Source: Isoetes taiwanensis
Taxonomy: Eukaryota; Streptophyta; Lycopodiopsida; Isoetales; Isoetaceae
DNA length: 64,000 bases
NCBI GenBank assembly: GCA_021234155.1
Contig: JAJEKV010000049.1
Location: forward strand, 8,962,036 to 9,026,035
Direction of reading: 5' to 3'
In this document: in pieces, positions 22,926 to 34,706 of the stretch
How the letters are laid out: every line of letters starts with the position of its first letter
How positions within the stretch are numbered: the stretch's first letter is position 1
Made by a program: the position numbers and the translations under genes
Notes under the pieces: generated by a model
What the model was told of the DNA's origin: nothing
The model's database searches: none
What the model saw: the letters and a program-made list of their open reading frames with translations, nothing else

Positions 22926-23286
22926 TTTGAAGCTAAATTAGTATGCATCCAGATTTTAAGCTATGTACCCTTTATGAATCCATATTTCACACTATTTAAC
23001 CTCATTGAACACTGCTATCTCTAACTGTCAAACCTCCAGCTCTAAATAGGTGTGTACCCCTCTGTTAAAAAATACTAAGAACTATATTCTTTAAACACAG
23101 AGCAAAATTATGTTCTTAAAAAACAGACAATCAGAGCATTAACTGAAGGTAATAATTTAAATTCATGCAAAGCATAATAACTCAAATTCAAGCAAAGCAT
23201 ATTAACTGAAGGCAAGGAAATAACTCAAATTCATGCAATGCATAATACTCTCCACACACTGTGTATTCAGAAGGCAAATTAAATAC

Positions 23287-23427
23287 CTTGAATAGGGGTC
23301 TGATCAACGTCCTCTGAAACTTGAGAAGAGCCAGGTTTTGAGTTTCCTCTGCCACCGCTTCCTCGGCCCCGTCCGCCTCGACCACCTCTGGTTTTAGAAC
23401 GCAAGGTCGCTCGGATAAGCGCTCGAG
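23287..23427 (-). pseudogene. Fusion gene exon 1 visible: RGG-rich segment
   Basis: The frame starting just after GAGCAG at 23428 reads ARALIRATLRSKTRGGRGG and then RGRGSGGRG, followed by SSQVSEDVDQTPIQ. It ends at a CAAG/GTATTT donor (23287/23286). Its last base plus the first two of the next exon complete a Val codon, so the phase fits. RGG boxes usually bind RNA or DNA loosely. Upstream the frame meets a TAG, so the exon probably starts at an acceptor near 23428 and a true first exon lies further right, unseen. Confidence 0.55.
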
Positions 23428-26400
23428 CTGCTCGAAGAAATAGCTTTTTCTACCTGTACGAGAAATAGCTTTTTCTAACTGCACGAGAGAAATTTGAATT
23501 TCAAGAAAACACAATATGCAGTTTCGAAATATTCTTGACACATAAAAATAATACTGACGAAGATTCACTATAAAAAAAAAAAAGAACCCGTCCGCCGACT
23601 TCTTTCATTGAGTTTTTAAAAACCAATCTACCGTGTTCTTTCATTGATTACATTTATCCCGCTTAAATATAGTTAGCCTAAGCTTTCTTCTAACTCGAAT
23701 TTTTCCCGACCGCCTGGGTTTCCATAGCGCCTGTGATTTCGAGAACTCGAATCAGCTTCTCAAGAATGGCTACAGAATTCTGGTACTCATCTCATTCCTA
23801 TAGCTTGAACATTAATTTCCAATAGTAGGTGTCTAAATAGGCAATTGTCTGCAGTGTCGAAGATGAATGTTTCATGTTAACTACAAATCAGAAAAGGAAA
23901 GTAGGATTATGCAAGATCGACTCCATCGATCCGACTACAAACTGTCATGGAATTCTGCTCGGGGATAAGTATGTCCAGGTTACAGTGATTAACTGCTGCG
24001 CTATGGATGAAGCTTTACCTCGCAGACACCCCTGTGGGGAGGAGAAAGTGTTAAAACATTTGTTGCATGGCCAAGAAACCGCTTAAAAAAGGTATGTAAC
24101 ATGTATTACGTTGTAGAAATATAGAAGTAGACAAAATTTGTTGTATTGATTGGCAAAAGTTTACAATTATATATAATCTGGATAAACCAGACATACAAAA
24201 TCCCAGGCTGTTTCAAACACAGTCTACTGTTTCAAGCCCAGTCTACTGAGTAGCTTGGCTATCGATACTCCCATTTCCATTCCAGGGCATAGTGAATTCT
24301 TCTGGTAAAACCCCAGCAAAAATAGAACCTTTGTTCTCTGAAGATGAATTTTTAATCATTCTGAATTTAGTGTCAAAATAGTTTGCATAGTGTCAAAGAA
24401 TAATATATAGTGCCCCAGTGCATTGTATTTGCTAGAAATCACAAATTTTGTGCAGTACATATTTGCTAGGCCTGAAAGCATATTTGCATTCAAGTTTATT
24501 AGGGATTTGTTTTTGAAAACAGATTTGCGTTCAAGTTTATTAGGGATTTGTTTTGTTATGCAAGGTCTACATACGAGCATACATTTCTTGGCTACTAGGC
24601 CATTGTTATGGTCCCCTTCTAAAAGTTTATTATGCTCTTTACGAAACTTGCCTTCCCTAATGCTCTTCACGAAGCTTGCCTTCCCGTATTCTTCTTTATA
24701 GAGAGTAACTATTTTGAATAATGTTTTATTCATGGTAGAAAATCTGAGAACGGCTACGAAATTATATATCAACAGATGAATGTAAAGCAAAAAGGATTCC
24801 ATTGCTCCTATTTAGTAAAAAACAATACATTAACAAAGTGCAGATGCATTGATAACTGAAGAGTGAGGTTGATGAATTGCGACTATAATATGAAATGCTC
24901 TTAGATTATTTCTGGTGGCGATAAATTTCTTGTAGTTATAATTCTCTTTAAATCACAGGTCTAGTAAATTATCGAGGCTCGTGAGCTCCTGGCCGTCCAA
25001 TCTTGATCTTGAGGTGTTAAAACCAAGAACTCGTCACATCAGGAGAATAGAAGATTATTGGATAACTCACGCAATTAGTATCACTTAATGGGTATCATTT
25101 AATGGGTTTTTTGGAATCATTGGATCCCGGCACATTTACAAGAATATGCTAAATCAAGGGTCAAATGATACTCGTCAGACCCCTGCACAAAAGCATGCTC
25201 CTCATACAATGTATTCTCCATATGAAGCAACATGGAATTAAAAGGAATACATGGGTTAAAACCATTGATCTAATAACAATCTATAACAGACCCGAGAGAC
25301 ACAGATTGGCAATCAAGTCACCAGGCAAGCACAAAGAAGAGTGAAGGCATGCTCCGTGAAAGAATTGCCATATTATAAAGCAGTAAAATTATTATATGCA
25401 TTGACGCTGAATAATTGTTTCTTGGTTGCCGCTATATTTGTGTGCTTTCGTTTGTAAGATAGAACAAAGAATATAGAAGATCCATTGAAACTGTCAGGAT
25501 TTCAACTTCCACAAATCTACTGCTGTGGGTTTACATCATCTACACTGCTGCTTTTGGCAGGTCCGCCCTGAAGATCAACAAAACCCTCCTCCTGCTCAGG
25601 CGTTGACTGTAGAAGAAGCCAAATCGGACCATGGATCGTCGCCATGACCTGTGGTCTGTTATCGCATGCACCACAACACCGCACATGCAACACCTGCTGC
25701 ACCTTCATCTGTTCACAACAAATAGAAGAAGAGATTCCCGTTCAAGACCATAGCACGCAAACAGAAAGCAAAAAAACAAAAAACAAAAAAGTTCCATGTT
25801 TCTCAGCAAACCATTACCAAAATCATACTAAGTAGTCAATTTCGGCACGTTATGTGATAACTCATGCGAGATTATCCTTGAATCCAATTCAATCCCTATA
25901 ATAAATCTGTCATTGATGGTCAGACCTGTTCTTGATCGTAGGGCTAAACTGGAGCTTAATTCCTCCGACTCGTGATGTAAGGGGGTTAGTATGCTTCTCT
26001 CTAGCAGTTATTTTTAGGGCAAGGTTATTTTTATATTTCATTCAGTAAAATTACATCAAAAAGATGAAGGTTGACTTCATTGTTCCATGGACAATAACAT
26101 ACTTGAGCTACCAGGCTCGTGGATTATTATACAAAACCCATTGGAGGGAAGCATTAACTCCCTCATAAAATTTTCTAATTAGCAGACATAACCAAGGTGG
26201 AATATTGATAATTCTTCTTCCATTCTAGCTTGTTCCCTGATCTCGTCATGAAATAAAGGTATGCCGCTTCTTAATGTTCTTAATTTATCTGATGCATTGG
26301 CCAATACCGCCAATACCTAGATATCTTAAAAATTACCAATTTTTTCTATGCTCCGCATTACACAATTGACAGCTCTAACATGTCATAGATTCATAGTGGG

Positions 26401-27740
26401 TGTCTTCCTTGTACCTCGTGTATCTACATGCTACATCCATGGTGGTGAGAAATGGGGTAAAAGATCCACTGGACACTTTAGAGCTAGGAAAGAGGGTGAG
26501 AGCGAAAGGAGGGAGGCCAAAATTGAAAGGTATTGGAAATGGATACTAACAACTTATTTTACAAAATTAATTAACATAATGAACATTTGGAGAGTTTCTG
26601 CTCTTGTAGCTTCCCTAGCGGCAGTTTCTTCTTTCCATTAAGCGTTCCTTATAATCCATTTGCCTCCAAGATCTAAAACAATCCAAATCTTTAATGATTT
26701 TCTAGAATAACAACATATTCTTAAAAAGAATATAGTTTTAATAATAAGTCGTACAAGGTGGAAGTGCGATAGCAATGCCACTGGCAATTGTCAGTATATA
26801 GTGTGTTAAATCTAGGTATTAGAATCTAATTTGTCTTGGATGTACTGCTAGTGGTAAACAATAACATTGTGGAGCAACATCCAAGTTATATGCGTATATA
26901 TCAAACAAAAAATGTTGATCACTCCTTGATGCGCATTGAACAATGTATTCATTATTGAATGAAGATGAATAGAAAAAATTTCAAATTTTAGTTGGAAAAA
27001 CTTTCAAATCTATACTTGGATGTGGAGCGACAAATAATCATTGTTAATGCCCCAAAGCACAGGACTATTCCTAAGGTACAGGAAAGAGCCGAAGGGCAAA
27101 GGGCAGGCATCCAGGCACGTCAGGGGCTAAGGTCACGCCAACCAAGAAGAAGCGACCACGCGACTCCATGACCTAAGGAATCCACGGCCTGCCAACTTTC
27201 AATGCCACTCATTATGGCAATAATAATTCCACAAGTTATGGCAGGAATCATGGTAGGTAACCGAAGATTCTCAAATGGCAGATCCTTCGCTATTTTAGGC
27301 TGAGGTTATTGTATTATATATACCAGAAGATTAGACATAGATATTTAGATAAGTTTAGGTGTTTTTTGTCCTTTCAACTTTCATGTATTCTTTTTGATCC
27401 TTCAAGAGATCCTTATTTTCTTATCAATTGTTGTCTTATTTTCTTCACTCAATTTTGTATTGCAAAGCCCACGTGACAAGTATTCTTCATTTATGGAGTG
27501 GTTTGTAGGACACACGGGTTCTCACAGAGGATTGTCCCCAAACTCTCCCGAATCCGGACCCTAAACACTGTCGCCAATTGCCGAGTCCTAGTCTTCCATA
27601 TACCATAATGTATTATAATATTGGCACCAAGCTAATAATATAGGTTGTAGTACCCATAAGTTGCTAGATGCTGAATTATGGGGATATAATTTCGAGACAA
27701 TGCATTGTTTCTTATGCTTAGAGCTTGGGTATATGGATAT
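23428..27740. other. Intergenic stretch, no gene seen
   Basis: About 4.3 kb with short unconvincing frames. A direct repeat TTCAAGTTTATTAGGGATTT occurs at about 24491 and 24532. Around 27040-27480 a stretch with TATATATACC, AATTTTGTATTGCAAAG and related words has the flavour of a retrotransposon LTR, but no matching partner or primer-binding site was found. No RNA gene was recognised. Confidence 0.45.
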
Positions 27741-27749
27741 CATGGAGCA

Positions 27750-28310
27750 GCAAATTTTGTTGATGATTCTAATAACTCCTTCAAACCTGCCAATTTTGTT
27801 GATGATTCTAATGACTCCTTCAAACCTGTCGAATCGAAGTGGAAGCAACTCCTTCAAACCTGCCGAATCGAAGTGGGAGAAAGCAACATCAGCATTAGAG
27901 CTCTAAGAAAATATCTTGGCCTTTTTCTTACCTTCTCTCCCCTTCTTATTTTCGCCATCTTGGCCTTTTTCTTACCTTCTCTCCCCTTGTTATTTTCGCC
28001 GATTTCATTTCATTCTGGGCATAGAAGCCAAGATGGGAGTTTTGCAACTTTCCTACCTTCTCTTCCCTTCTTATTTTCGCCGATGGGAGTTTTGCAACTT
28101 TCCTACCTTCTCTCCCCTTCTTATTTTTACCGATTTGCATTCCAGGCTTTGTTCTAAGTCTTCAAATTACATTCTCCTTTTTTTACAGCTATGCCGATTT
28201 GAGTCCCAGGCCTCGTTCTAAGTCTTCAAATTACATTCTCCTTTGTTCCAGATACGTCGATTTGAGTCCCAGACCTTGTTCTAAGTCTTCAAATTACATT
28301 CTCTCTCAAG
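27750..28310 (+). repeat. Compound minisatellite cluster
   Basis: Three tandem families follow one another. CTCCTTCAAACCTGCC units lie at about 27775-27870. TTCTTACCTTCTCTCCCCTT plus CTTATTTTCGCC units occur four or five times at about 27925-28130. TCTAAGTCTTCAAATTACAT units preceded by GATTTGAGTCCCAG occur three times at about 28130-28305. Unit lengths differ and copies are imperfect, which suggests slippage and small duplications and not a satellite. Confidence 0.85.
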
Positions 28311-28523
28311 GCTCAAGGCCAAAGGCTCGAATAGCCCATCTTCCAACTCCTTTCCATTCCAAGAGAATTCTGACAATAACCGGAATTGAAACCCCCACCC
28401 ATAGGGTTGAACACCCTTCTCTCCCCCTCCCCCCAAATACCAACCACTAAGGGTGGGCATTCTTTATGCTTTCCTTTTAATCTTTGAATCCCTAAATACT
28501 CCTTGTGGGCTTTTTATTCACTT

Positions 28524-29482
28524 ATGGACCTTGCGGACTCCAATCAACAATGGCCACTTATGTACCCCCCCTACCCAAACCCCCACCAGGATGGAGACAC
28601 CCCTCAAGCCACAGCCCACACCCAGGCCCAGGCCCAGCCCCCCACTACTGCCATGCATGGCCCCAAGTTATCGATCTCAGACAGGACAAGCCCGCCCAGG
28701 AGGATCAAGCGGATGGTCCCCCACGTAAACCGTTCCGACCAGACGGCAAGAACAAGGGAGAGGCCACTTCCATGAGGAGAGAGGCACGGGCAAAGGCCCA
28801 ATCAGCAAGATTGACCCAAGAGGAGATTGATTGTTGTTCAGGCCCGATGGCAGACCAGGCACAGACGACGACTTTGAAAAAACTGGAGGCACGAATCGCA
28901 TGCAACAAGACTCGAATTACAGATCTGGTAGAAGAGATTCAGTCCTCGACGCCCCATGTTCTCAGAAGACAACTGGCAGCAGAGAGACAATGGATTGCAG
29001 AGATGAAAACCCGAACATAACAACTGGAAGACACCATCCGTTTGGCACACATCGAAAGACAACAACAGAAGCAAGATCTTGTTGGCCTGCGGGCTCGTGT
29101 GGAATCCCTCTCCACCATCATAGAGACCATGGCACAAGATAGGCAGCGTGCTGATCAGGAGACAAGGGCAACCATCTCCCCCCTCCAATCAGAAGTCGTG
29201 GAGGCTGCCACCACCATGCGAAGCGTGCAGATTGACGTTGAAGTGAGTCAGTCGGGGTTGAAAGCGCTTCAGAGGAAGGCCGACGCACGAGATCAGGAGT
29301 TGCAGGAGCTTCAGGCAACCGTCGTCTAGCAAGGCAAGGGCCTTCATGCGGAAGCCCATGAACCATTGCGGCGATGCACACATGAATTGGAAAGGCAACA
29401 GCAATTCCAGCAGGCGCTAAGCTCCCAGCTACAGAGAGCAGAGGCCACAGCACGGGATATGACAGATCCACATACCCAATAG
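28524..29482 (+). pseudogene. Orphan coiled-coil ORF1-like remnant
   Basis: A frame starting at ATG 28524 (MDLADSNQQWPLMYPPYPNP, proline-rich) changes frame near 28720. It then runs as a highly charged, Gln/Glu/Arg-rich helix (LTQEEIDCC..., then HIERQQQKQDLVGLRARVES, then ELERQQQFQQALSSQLQRAE) to a stop at about 29480. In-frame TAA at 29018 and TAG at 29327 break it. A proline-rich head followed by a long coiled coil fits the N-terminal half of an L1-type ORF1 protein (trimeric RNA-binding) or a gag-like protein. It lies next to repeat copy B just as the LINE copy 1 ORF1 end lies next to copy D, so both may belong to one LINE family. Confidence 0.5.
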
Positions 29483-29548
29483 CCTGCAAGATTCCAACCA
29501 GGGCGGCCCACCGCTGCATCACCAAGCTGCCCCGTGCCACCATCCCAC

Positions 29549-32350
29549 ATCTGGCTAGGGTCTCAAGTATACTTTGAGAGTCAACCTTCTATTCAATACT
29601 ATCTTCCACTGAATCTAAACTTTCTTCCAGAGCATTGGCCTCATGGAATAACATCAATACCAATTGCTTTTCTAACTACATCCTTCTCTCCACCATGAAG
29701 GTTGGCAGAAGTTCATCCAATAAGAACAAATCGTCATAGAAGGTACGTGTATGTAACCTCCATCTGCATAAATAAGAAGGAGATTCATCAAGAAGAAATA
29801 GGTCAAATTGCATTACTATAAATATGTAATAAGTATCTGCTATAGCATAGTCGGGGAAGAGTGATTCATAAGGACACCCCAAGAAGATTTTGCATACACC
29901 TAATCAAAATGCAAAGGCACGACAAAGGAATAAAAAAAAAGGAGCTAGTGAAGAAAATGCGCAATATTTCTCCTTTTCAATGTATAATTTGACTTAGTGC
30001 CAAAGACCTTGTGAAAAAGCCTGAGACCTTGTGAAAAAGCCTGGGATTATTTTAATTATCCTCTTTAGTTTCTCACATTGTATTCCCTGTTCTTCCAAAA
30101 ATTCATTTATGCACTTAAAATCACTTTACTTTCAGAAGGAAAGAAAACTCTATATAGTTCAGATTCTTCCAAACAATACCTGGAAACAAATTCAGATAGG
30201 AAATGAAAGCTGAGAAACGTAGAATCTTTGTGCAGGATAGAGTGTGGACAACAGATCAAAAGGCGACAGGAAGTTTCTTTCCAAATCATCCATATCAACC
30301 TCAAGCTCTTTCAGTTTTTCTTTCAAATCCTATCATAGAATAGAAGAGCATTTTTGGATAACTGTTTCTAGCTCAATCCGAGTTAGCCCAAGTTCAAGAA
30401 GCCTCGAAGCCCTCTGCTTCATCATATATATACTGCAATCCACTGCCAACACCCCCACGTAAAAGAAAAGCGCCTTACTGTATGTCAGCGTTGCAGCATG
30501 CAGAAGATAGCATGGAGCTTATGTGTTCTCCATAAATTCGAATGTGCTGCAGCATACCAAAGATCATGTAGACCTTATACAAATCCTTCCCATTAAGTGC
30601 AGATTTGGAATTCTGGCTCAAGAACTTGGCATTTCTCTTGAAGGAAACTGAAGGCAGAATCGAAACATAGCTAGATAGCTTTCTTAATCTGCTTGTGGTT
30701 TGTGCCTGAGCAATTGCACATAGACCACGGTTGTTGCTGGGGCTTAGGCGTAGGCTCCATAGCTCACAAAGCTCCTTAAATCGCAAGCTCTGATAGCCAT
30801 AGCCGAGTGCCATAACCCCTTGCTAGAAGCATGCTGCTCTTAAAAAACCTTAAAGCCCTTTTGCCCTTTTTTTACTGATCCTTGCCATCCGTTCAAAGAG
30901 TCAACCTGGGGCGCCCGATCTAGGGCTCCATTGAAGACACACATCAAAACATTATAATATAGGATTGTTTTCGTGATAAATCAAAACATTATAATATAGG
31001 ATTGTTTTCGTGATAAATATCACATGATAACATTTGCAAATGCTCTTTATAAATTTTGATTAGTAATAAAGGTTTTAATCAAAAAATAGTTTTTCTTGGG
31101 CTAGGTTTTCAAAGCCAACGGAGAAAGTTCTTTTGATTTAAATGAAATTTAATGGCTAAGATCAGCTTGGGCAAGATTTATCGGAGGGCCAAAAAGGGAT
31201 AACACTAGACTAATGCCACAACCCACAAAAATACCATTGTTGGAAGATGCTTTCAAAACATTCAAACCAATTAGCCAAATTGTTGTTTAATGTTCTTCTT
31301 CTCACCGATTCCTAGAAATGACTCCGAGCTGAAAGTAAGTCGTTGGCCAACACCTAAAGTGGTTAAATTTGCATGGTGCCACCTCAAGTTTTGGATAGTG
31401 CCATTTTGCTCTGTGGTAAATCCTTTGAGTAACACGGCAAATTTATTAAGAAAAACATAAAAAACAATATCATACTTCATTCGCATCAACATCACTTTAA
31501 ATATCATAGAAAACAATATCATACTTGCATCTCCACTTCAAACAAATGTCCAGATCGATTACACCTGAAACCATGTTTAAAAATTACAAATGCCGTGCCC
31601 AGTCCTATTGCCAATGACTTTTGGCTAGGTTCCCATGTTGTGCCGCCTGACTTCAAAAAATTAAAGACGAAGTCAATGGTGGGACGTACCATGCAATTTC
31701 ACCTGGCAGATTTACTGTAAAATTCACTTTGAATTGTCAGAAATAATGGTGAAGGATTCCTGAAAGCTGTGGTCGAAATTTTGATATGTGGCACATATTT
31801 CGAATTCCGATTATTGCCACGGGAACATAATGTGGACTTAACCCTTCCACATAAAATTTTCAAAGGAATCTTTTAGGCCCAATGAGGTCGACATTTGAAT
31901 GTTAAAATTGTCCTTGTTGCATGACATACATCTTTCTCCTTGGGTTATTTAATGCCACAAGGTGATTAAAGCTTATTGCGCACTTTCACCTATAGTCTAA
32001 TTTAGAACCTCAAATGCGCTTCCGTCTAGTTCTTATTCTCTTTTGTGGAACAAGTCCTACTAGTTTTCTCATCATGAAACCCACAAGACCATATCACAAG
32101 ACCCACGTTCATAATTTCATAAACCTGATCACAGTCATATTAAAGGACGTGTAGCAACATTTATAATTCCATAGACCCAGTCCAGAATCAACCAAAGAAG
32201 AGGTTACATGTTGTAGCTTAATTAACTTGCATTATGGCTCCCTTTGCGTTTTAAAGGACACGTACCACAGTTATAATTCAATAGACCTAATCAAAATCAT
32301 TTAAAGAACGAGTACATGTTGTAGCTTAATTGAATTGCATTTTGGCTCTT
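29549..32350 (-). repeat. Local repeat, copy B (inverted relative to A)
   Basis: On the minus strand this copy reads 32350-31994 (like A 9350-9618), 31993-31238 (like A 11602-12298, no MULE), a start-codon remnant of the receptor kinase (31237-31205), and then 31110-29549 (like A 6711-7890). The order differs from A, which suggests a tandem receptor-kinase array before inversion and deletion. B has private duplications: a 37-base one at 30945-31018 and a diverged one of about 115 bases at 32135-32345. Confidence 0.8.
31205..31237 (-). pseudogene. Receptor kinase start remnant in copy B
   Basis: The minus-strand ATG at 31237 opens MVFLWVVALV and then a TAG. It aligns with the receptor kinase start MLRLWALALIW, and the DNA match continues a little beyond. 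The rest of the kinase gene is missing. It is preceded by the copied 5' flank, so this is the stump of a second, deleted receptor kinase. Confidence 0.7.
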
Positions 32351-33520
32351 TTGGCACTTCGAACATCATAAATATAACAAGGTGCTACGCACGGAGGGTT
32401 GCCCTCCATGGCCGGAGGGTGAAGTGGCTTGGGAACAGTTTGACAACCACAGTACCACCCTATCATTCCCTGCCCTCTTGTTACTCCAAGAGTACACATT
32501 AGAAGAAGAAGGGGCGTTTGTTGTCTCCATTGTGCGCATTAATCTGTCAAAATATTATGTGATGAGACATGCCTGTATCAATTTTCTCTTGGTCTGGCCC
32601 ACATTCTATGTAGTCAAGTACATAACTACATAACCAGTAAATAACTACATAGTCAATATAAAAGAAATATCGTTTTTAAAATTTTGTCCAACATATATCC
32701 ATCGTATGCCCAACATTTATATATTCTTAACACTTTCCCATCATTTTTTTGCATATGTTGGCCAATATTTAATGCGTAACACTTATTAATATTTCGAGAA
32801 CTATTTTTCAACATTGCGAACCAGGATTGCATAAATATATGCAAGTAACATTTGTCAATGTTTGCTAAGTATTTGCCATGATCTACCCATGCATAGCTAT
32901 CATTGAAAGTAAACCCAATCTAAGAAATAGCATTCTGCCGTTTTTTACCCCTCCTCAATGCTAAAATTGCATATCACAATCCTCCAAACGCATTGGACTT
33001 GCAAGCTTTTACCCATGTTTATGTATATAGGTTTCACCAAAGGAACCAAAGGAACAACTAGAAGATGTGCCATGATATTGTAAATATGATTGTTATTGAT
33101 AGGCCATGAAACTATTAAAGATGTTAGCTAATCTATTATTATTGTCATTCACTCGATGGTAAGGAAGTTGAGAACCATCAACAAATTGCATCAATTGTTT
33201 TAATAAATGCAATCCTCCACTAGCAGGGGTGCACAGGACGCGGTTGTATGTTATATATCTGGTACTGGTACATATATTATATATACTACAAGTCTTTGTA
33301 CTATGTAGAGCCTGTACGAAGTTGAATATACATGTTTTCAGGATTGTAGCTAGTCGATTGTATGAGCCAATCCCATTAAGATTCATAAGAGTATGTGTGA
33401 GATTTCATAAGATTTTGAAAACTTGTTTCTACTTCACTAGATTTTATTAATGTCCGCAAATTCCTTGCAAATCCATCGACTTTTCATAAAGGTGAACATG
33501 GTTTTGATAGACTTTCTATG
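32351..33520. other. AT-rich stretch without a gene
   Basis: No coding region seen. The words ACAAGGTGCTACGCAC and GGTTGCCCTCCA at about 32378-32410 recur at about 43888-43920 (ACAAGGTGTTGTGCAC, GTTGCCCTCCAG), with GTGAAGTGGCTT/GTAAAGTGGCTT following in both. This is a short shared repeat of about 60 bases. Confidence 0.5.
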
Positions 33521-33529
33521 ACAGTCATT

Positions 33530-34030
33530 CGTGCAAAGATTCCTATAGATTCCTTGGGATTCTATAAGGGTCTCATTAGATTCCCTTACATCCCCTTAAG
33601 GTTCCTAAGGTTCCACAAAGATCTGCTAGATTCTTTGATATTCTGTGAAGAATCCGTCGGGCTCTTCAATATTCCCTTAATATTCTCCTAGATCCCCTTA
33701 ATATTTCACTGGGTTCTCTAAGATTCCTCTAGATTCACTTAAGATTCTCTAAGAGTCTCATAGATGCCTTAGAATTCTATGAATATTCTCCTAGATTATC
33801 TAAGGTTCTATAAAGAATCCCTTATGTTCTCCAACATTCCCTTAAGATTCTCCCAAGCTCCCCTAAGATCCAAGAGCCCTATAGATTTTCTAAGATTATA
33901 TGAAGATTCCCGTACATTCTCTAAAATGTTAGTAGGCTCCTCAAAATTCTTCTAGATTCCTTCAAGATTCTTCGAGAGTCCAAGATTCATTAATCTTCCT
34001 TGTGATTCTATAAAGACTTTACCATGACTC
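33530..34030 (+). repeat. Degenerate tandem repeat (TAGATTCCCTTAAGATTCT type)
   Basis: About 500 bases are built from diverged units of roughly 20-25 bases containing TAGATTC, CCTTAAGATTC and TCTAAGATT, with heavy T/A/C bias and no open frame. A shorter relic (CTTAGATTTCTTG...CCTTAAGATTATA) lies at about 43450-43495. Confidence 0.75.
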
Positions 34031-34083
34031 TTCAGTTGGTGGTTTGCTTTGTCGATATTGGAGTCCCATCCATTACTCACTAT

Positions 34084-34153
34084 GTTTATTTAACCCAGAC
34101 TATAAATACATGCCCGACTTTATTTAACCCAGACTATAAATACATGCCCGACA
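34084..34153 (+). repeat. Tandem duplication, about 36 bp, two copies
   Basis: TTTATTTAACCCAGACTATA plus AATACATGCCCGAC occurs twice back to back at about 34085-34119 and 34120-34153, essentially identical. Confidence 0.9.
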
Positions 34154-34383
34154 ATGTCGAGCATTAGTCCGGGGAATTTGTAAACTCATGAGAATGATAT
34201 ATTGTTTTTTAATCTATTTGTAGGCCTTTGGCTTCGTAGAAGGGTATATAGATGATGGGTACTCATGATGAAGTGTTATGCAAATTAAACATTGGCATGC
34301 AAAATAACATAATAAATGAATCAGCAAAATAGGGATTGTTGAACATGTGGAATGGGTAGAATTAACGAGTTTACAGCCTGCAA

Positions 34384-34706
34384 GCACCACATATCACACT
34401 GTCTAATACTACACCTCATTCTCATGCCGCACCACATATCACACTGTCTAATACTACACCTCATTCTCATGCCAAGAGGTGTTTGCATGCATATAATCGG
34501 ATACTGGCTTCAGAAATATTTGCCTTGCACCACATATCACACTGTCTAATACTACACCTCATTCTCATGCCAAGAGGTGTTTGCATGCATATAATCGGAT
34601 ACTGGCTTCAGAAATATTTGCCTTGAAAACATCTGAAAGAAATGCAAACTCTACTGGCTTCAGAAATACTTGCCTTGAAAACATCTGAAAGAAATGCAAA
34701 CTCTAC
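34384..34706 (+). repeat. Nested recent tandem duplications
   Basis: CACCACATATCACACTGTCT plus AATACTACACCTCATTCTCA occurs three times (about 34386, 34431 and 34529). A longer unit reaching ATACTGGCTTCAGAAATA is duplicated (about 34431-34527 and 34529-34625), and TACTGGCTTCAGAAATA to GAAATGCAAACTCTA is duplicated again (about 34601-34652 and 34653-34706). Copies are nearly identical, so the events are young. Confidence 0.9.

Larger units (their letters stand above)
18414..23427 (-). pseudogene. ParB-like / methyltransferase-like / FCP1-like fusion gene, decayed
   Basis: Four minus-strand blocks join in phase through standard GT-AG introns: 23427-23287, 22795-21652, 21201-19250 and 19038-18414. 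Domain order is RGG-rich segment, ParB/sulfiredoxin-like domain, lysine-rich linker, DNA-methyltransferase-like fold, acidic linker, FCP1/NIF-type HAD phosphatase domain, about 1,285 codons in all. Five in-frame stops (22263, 21954, 20784, 20118, 19609) and one frameshift (near 19847) break it. All five stops are one C-to-T change away from Gln or Arg codons. ParB plus N4/N6-methylase fusions are known from phages and bacteria; joining to an FCP1 domain is unfamiliar to me. The 5' end is uncertain: no ATG is found. A relative lies at 63010-64000. It may be a transposon-borne or domesticated gene. Confidence 0.7.

Noticed and set aside
24356..24802. 148-codon minus-strand frame
   Set aside because: Composition is typical of AT-rich chance frames, there is no recognisable domain, and it overlaps short direct repeats.
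26348..26641. 97-codon plus-strand frame
   Set aside because: No domain, no splice context, and a Lys/Arg/Glu-rich middle as expected from purine-rich DNA.
27040..27480. LTR-like stretch (TATA-like box, AATAAAG-type region)
   Set aside because: No second LTR, primer-binding site or polypurine tract was found, and TG...CA ends are not convincing.
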